Positions 12,567-15,020 of a stretch of DNA of 15,020 bases are shown piece by piece. Under the pieces are notes generated by a model. It saw nothing but the letters and a program-made list of their open reading frames with translations. It was not told the origin of the DNA and made no database searches. Source of the stretch: QHWT01 sp046734675 (lineage in GTDB: Bacteria; Acidobacteriota; Vicinamibacteria; Vicinamibacterales; 2-12-FULL-66-21); NCBI GenBank assembly GCA_046734675.1, contig JBKPRU010000089.1:1-15020 (forward strand), in the 5' to 3' direction. Both the position numbers and the translations under genes were made by a program. Numbering within the stretch: the first letter of the stretch is position 1; the number at the start of each line of letters is the position of its first letter.

Positions 12567-13496
12567 TCACTTCTCCGACGTTAATGGGTTATAGGGTGAC
12601 GCGTCGAGTAGCTCCCACCGCACGGCGGGCGGGAGATCGAATTGCACCCACTCCCGCACCGTGAGATCCCAATACCGCCCGGTGCCGCCCGTCGGATATT
12701 GCGGATCTTCGCCCACGAAGCGGAGCCGCGCCGAGCCCGAGAAGGAGACCACTCGGCCGCGCTCGAAGTCGAGCACCGCCAGACTCGCGCGCGGATCGAC
12801 CTCGAAGTTGCCGAGCGTCATGAACATGCTATTCCCCGGATAGTCCGGAACACGCAAGGTCGTCGCGTCGACGATCTTGATGAATCCCGGTACCCCACCT
12901 CTGTGCGAAGCATCCGCGCCCCGAAGGGGATGAACGCTTCCCACGAAGGCCGTGTCGGCGCGCGCGATGAGCGTACGTCGTTCGTCGTCCACGAGATGTC
13001 CATGCGTGACGGCTCGTCGGGTGGTTGGAGATGCGGAGAGTTCGTGACGACGGCGCTGGATGTACTTCGGGCAGTTGGCAACGCTTTCGCGCACGACCAC
13101 ACTGATCTCGTCCGCGGAGATGGCTGTTACCGAGCCGTTGATTCGCAGGCGCCGTCGCGATGAGAAGTCGATTGCGAGCATGCCCACATCGCGACCGATC
13201 GCCACCGCAGCGAGCACGGGATCGTGCGGAGACCGGTCCATCAACGAGGACTGGACGTGGACGTGCTGACCGTCGGTGCTTCGGACGAAGCCGGGCTCTC
13301 CGCACCAAGTCGACGTCCACAGCTGCCCATCGTCTGCGACAGCAGACACGGCGAGCAGACGCTGGCGCTCGAGAAATGGCAGGGCGCCGGGCACGATCCG
13401 CGACGAGATGCCTACGCCGTGTCGGCGCGCGGAATCACGCTCGCCGGTGCGCTCCTGGATGGCGATCTCCCCAGCGTGAAATGGCTCGTTGGACAT
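12567..13496 (-). CDS. Pyridoxamine-phosphate-oxidase-like flavin-nucleotide-binding protein
   Basis: 309 aa, intact, ATG 13496 with GGAGA six bases upstream. It belongs to the predicted flavin-nucleotide-binding proteins related to PNP oxidase (COG3576 type): starts PFHAGEIAIQERTGER, then FLERQRLLAVSAVADDGQLW (split-barrel strands), NCPKYIQ (141-147), GADASHRGG (193-201) and DYPGNSMFMTLGN (218-230). Two barrel halves are visible (about 40-145 and 175-260). Probably a cytoplasmic FMN- or F420-binding protein; substrate unknown. It is the last gene of the minus-strand operon after the DsrE gene (36-base gap), so a redox task connected with methanethiol or sulfide handling is a fair inference, not shown. 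Confidence 0.85.
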   Translation of the reverse strand: MSNEPFHAGEIAIQERTGERDSARRHGVGISSRIVPGALPFLERQRLLAVSAVADDGQLWTSTWCGEPGFVRSTDGQHVHVQSSLMDRSPHDPVLAAVAIGRDVGMLAIDFSSRRRLRINGSVTAISADEISVVVRESVANCPKYIQRRRHELSASPTTRRAVTHGHLVDDERRTLIARADTAFVGSVHPLRGADASHRGGVPGFIKIVDATTLRVPDYPGNSMFMTLGNFEVDPRASLAVLDFERGRVVSFSGSARLRFVGEDPQYPTGGTGRYWDLTVREWVQFDLPPAVRWELLDASPYNPLTSEK

Positions 13497-13532
13497 TCAC
13501 CGTCTCCGCATCGATCCGGTATCGAAGAATGT

Positions 13533-13913
13533 TCAGAACGTCAGGATCGTGTACCCGTCAGCCGCATAATCCGCGAGGCTCGGGAGGCCTGGCGTTCCTG
13601 GGACGGCGTTGGTTGTGATCAGCGAAAACCCGTTGCGTTCGGCATCGTCGCTCGCGCCGAAGAGCGCCGCGCACCCTGCGGACACGCCGGCGACCTTGTC
13701 TTCGACCGCCTTGTAAAGAGCGTGCGCTGGGTGAGCCGGATTGGTCACCAGTCCAGCCCACCGTGTCCCGGTCCCCTGGAAGATCAGTTGCACCTCCTGC
13801 TGCTGCTGCTTGAAGTCGTAGGTTGCGGCGAGGGCATTGAAGAGACGGCCGAGCCCTTCTTCCCCTCCTCGGGGATCCGAAAGGACGACGATCGCGGTTT
13901 TTGTCGATGACAT
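13533..13913 (-). CDS. DsrE-family protein
   Basis: 126 aa: TKTAIVVLSDPRGGEEGLGR, FNALAATYDFKQQQQEVQLI, FQGTGTRWAGLV, PAHPAHALYKAVEDKVAGVS, AGCAALFGASDDAE, ending YAADGYTILTF. This is the DsrE-like alpha/beta fold; related proteins end in LVADGYQVITF and carry one or two cysteines at the position of Cys here (AGCAALFG). DsrE proteins handle sulfur atoms as persulfides, but this subfamily has no firm biochemistry. ATG 13913 has GGGAG seven bases upstream; the frame is open to 13991 without a better start. It lies between the six-TM gene and the flavin-binding gene. Confidence 0.85.
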   Translation of the reverse strand: MSSTKTAIVVLSDPRGGEEGLGRLFNALAATYDFKQQQQEVQLIFQGTGTRWAGLVTNPAHPAHALYKAVEDKVAGVSAGCAALFGASDDAERNGFSLITTNAVPGTPGLPSLADYAADGYTILTF

Positions 13914-14037
13914 GACTGGCTCCCACGGTGGCCCTGAGTCAACGCGCGCTCCGTACGGGCCAGCGTTGTACGGAGCGTTCAATGCGAGCAAAAGCTTTAG
14001 ATGCCGTGAACGACCGATTCGAACCGGATGCCGCTAT

Positions 14038-14679
14038 TCATAGGAACAGGCTCAGTGTGCCCGTCGCGACCAACGCGGCGGACCAGATCAGATCGAGATT
14101 GATCCACGCGCGGCGCAGGATACCGACGCCAACCTTCTCGAACACGAGCACCGCCACGAATGCCGTCATCGCCAGATACCCGGCCGCGTGCAGGCCCGTG
14201 GCAAAGAAGGCGGCTCCGGTGCCTGTGCCGGCAGCGTGGATGTGGTGCGCGTGTTCTCCTGCGGCCGACATCGACATGCGCATGACCACCGGCACCACCA
14301 TCAGCCCGGCACCGTGCGCCGTCGCCATGAGGAACGACCACACGGTCAGTCCCCCCATGCTGACGCGCATGCCGGCCCAGCGCGGATGGCGGTGACGGAA
14401 CAGTCGCAGCACGCCACGCGAGACGAGCACACCGGCAATCGGCCAGCGCAGCCACGCCGGAGGGATCGCGAATTCGATCGCCAGCGCCACGCCGACCGCG
14501 ACGGCCACCGCCAGCGCATGCCCGGCGCCAAGCGGTAGCAGGGCGCGGAGGACCGCACCCCGCCGGCCCTCCTGCATCCCGAGCGCTACGGCAAACAGCC
14601 ACCCCATTCCGGGATTGATGCCATGAAACGCGCCGAGCGCCATCAGCATCGCCCACGACGTCGTCATCTCGCCTGGCAT
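14038..14679 (-). CDS. Six-TM membrane protein, NicO/LysE-like, partner of methanethiol oxidase
   Basis: 213 aa with about six hydrophobic segments. Features: HGINPGMGW (19-27) in TM1, GHAL (53-56) in TM2, the RHRHPRW loop (95-101), HGAG (122-125) and a histidine-rich loop EHAHHIHAAG (142-151). HGxxPG and GHAL motifs with a histidine loop recall NicO/UreH-type metal transporters of the LysE superfamily, but I cannot assign a substrate. ATG 14679 is preceded by AGGAGGT, which overlaps the stop codon of the methanethiol-oxidase gene, 10 bases away: the two are coupled. Inference: metal delivery for the oxidase, which is copper-dependent in Hyphomicrobium, or export of a sulfur product. Confidence 0.8.
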   Translation of the reverse strand: MPGEMTTSWAMLMALGAFHGINPGMGWLFAVALGMQEGRRGAVLRALLPLGAGHALAVAVAVGVALAIEFAIPPAWLRWPIAGVLVSRGVLRLFRHRHPRWAGMRVSMGGLTVWSFLMATAHGAGLMVVPVVMRMSMSAAGEHAHHIHAAGTGTGAAFFATGLHAAGYLAMTAFVAVLVFEKVGVGILRRAWINLDLIWSAALVATGTLSLFL

Positions 14680-14689
14680 GTCCCACCTC

Positions 14690-15020
14690 CTACGAGAAGC
14701 AGTACGAATCCGAGCTCGCGTCGCCACCTTCGAGGTGCACCTGGTGTGGACGCATGCCGTCGAACTCCACGAAACCGGCCGGATCGAGCGCGATGCCGCC
14801 GCTCGGACGGATGTCCATTTTGGCCAGCCAGCCCTTGACGCCATCGGGATAGAACTGGTCGTCCCACGTGCGGTACAGCGAGTTGGTCACGTAGAGGCGC
14901 TTGCCGTCGCGGCTGATCTCGACCATCTGCGGCGCGCCGTTGAGCGGCTGGCCCGGACGCGCCGGGTGCGTTTGACGGCGAACGATGCCGCCGATTTTCA
15001 CCGCGCCGGTTTCGACGGGG
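14690..15020 (-). CDS. Methanethiol oxidase / selenium-binding protein SBP56, C-terminal part
   Basis: The open frame enters from the window edge and holds the last 109 or so residues of a protein of about 460. Family hallmarks: PQMVEISRDGKRLYVTNSLY, TWDDQFYPDGVKGWLAKMDI, GGIALDPAGFVEFDG, and the C-terminal HQVHLEGGDASSDSYCFS. SBP56 proteins form a beta-propeller; the bacterial enzyme converts methanethiol to formaldehyde, hydrogen sulfide and hydrogen peroxide. The start lies outside; GTG at 15001 is internal. First seen gene of an operon with a six-TM protein, DsrE and a flavin-binding protein. A mtoX symbol would be reasonable if the full gene confirms it. Confidence 0.85.
   Translation of the reverse strand, partial: PVETGAVKIGGIVRRQTHPARPGQPLNGAPQMVEISRDGKRLYVTNSLYRTWDDQFYPDGVKGWLAKMDIRPSGGIALDPAGFVEFDGMRPHQVHLEGGDASSDSYCFS

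Noticed and set aside
1..15020. CRISPR arrays, rRNA genes and complete insertion sequences
   Set aside because: No regularly spaced direct repeats, no rRNA-like conserved blocks, and only the istB piece without ends or istA was found.

Overview
The window looks like chromosomal DNA from a high-GC bacterium, most likely an acidobacterium of the Vicinamibacteria/Luteitalea kind. That placement rests on resemblance to protein families I recall (the 203-aa secreted protein at 1632, the FMNKFRKLGF-type Crp/Fnr regulators, several small zinc and membrane proteins), not on a search. It is an accessory region with two textures. Intact genes (groES-groEL, an operon of small membrane proteins, a zinc-protein operon, a methanethiol-oxidase operon) sit among many fragments of signalling and stress genes that lack a start, an end or a constant frame. 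The intact genes show no indels, so the broken ones are probably real pseudogenes and not sequencing errors.

Layout. 1-1600: fragments of a Crp/Fnr regulator, a receiver domain, a histidine-kinase ATPase and a LuxR-type HTH, plus one possible coiled-coil gene (minus, start 641). 1632-2243: intact secreted protein. 2411-3414 (minus): four small genes in a tight operon, three of them membrane proteins. 3822-5737 (plus): groES-groEL, divergent from that operon. 5900-6247: small exported or anchored protein. 6300-6440: GGDEF-like scrap. 6466-8393 (minus): small membrane and zinc-binding proteins with one decayed gene among them. 8589-9482: IS21 istB remnant, frameshifted NarL-type regulator, N-terminal scrap of a sensor kinase. 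9483-10061: no gene, but three strong inverted repeats. 10062-11096 (minus): N-terminal Crp/Fnr remnant, then frameshifted paralogues of two genes of the 2.4-3.4 kb operon, then a 59-aa gene. 11114-11747 (minus): universal-stress-like, radical-SAM and membrane-protein scraps. 11820-12080: small unknown gene. 12567-15020 (minus): intact operon for a flavin-nucleotide-binding protein, a DsrE protein, a six-TM protein and methanethiol oxidase (SBP56), the last cut by the window edge.

The most interesting signal is regulatory. A 16-bp Crp-type palindrome, TGTGC-N6-GCACA, occurs at 687, 1397, 3575 and (one mismatch) 8539. At every site a -10-like hexamer lies 21-22 bp from its edge, the geometry of a class II Crp/Fnr promoter. 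The copy at 3575 lies between groES and the divergent membrane-protein operon and has such a hexamer on both sides. I infer a local stress or redox regulon joining a chaperonin to uncharacterised small membrane and zinc proteins, with a partly decayed second copy of the module at 10.3-10.8 kb. The regulator is probably a Crp/Fnr protein encoded elsewhere, because both Crp/Fnr genes here are broken.
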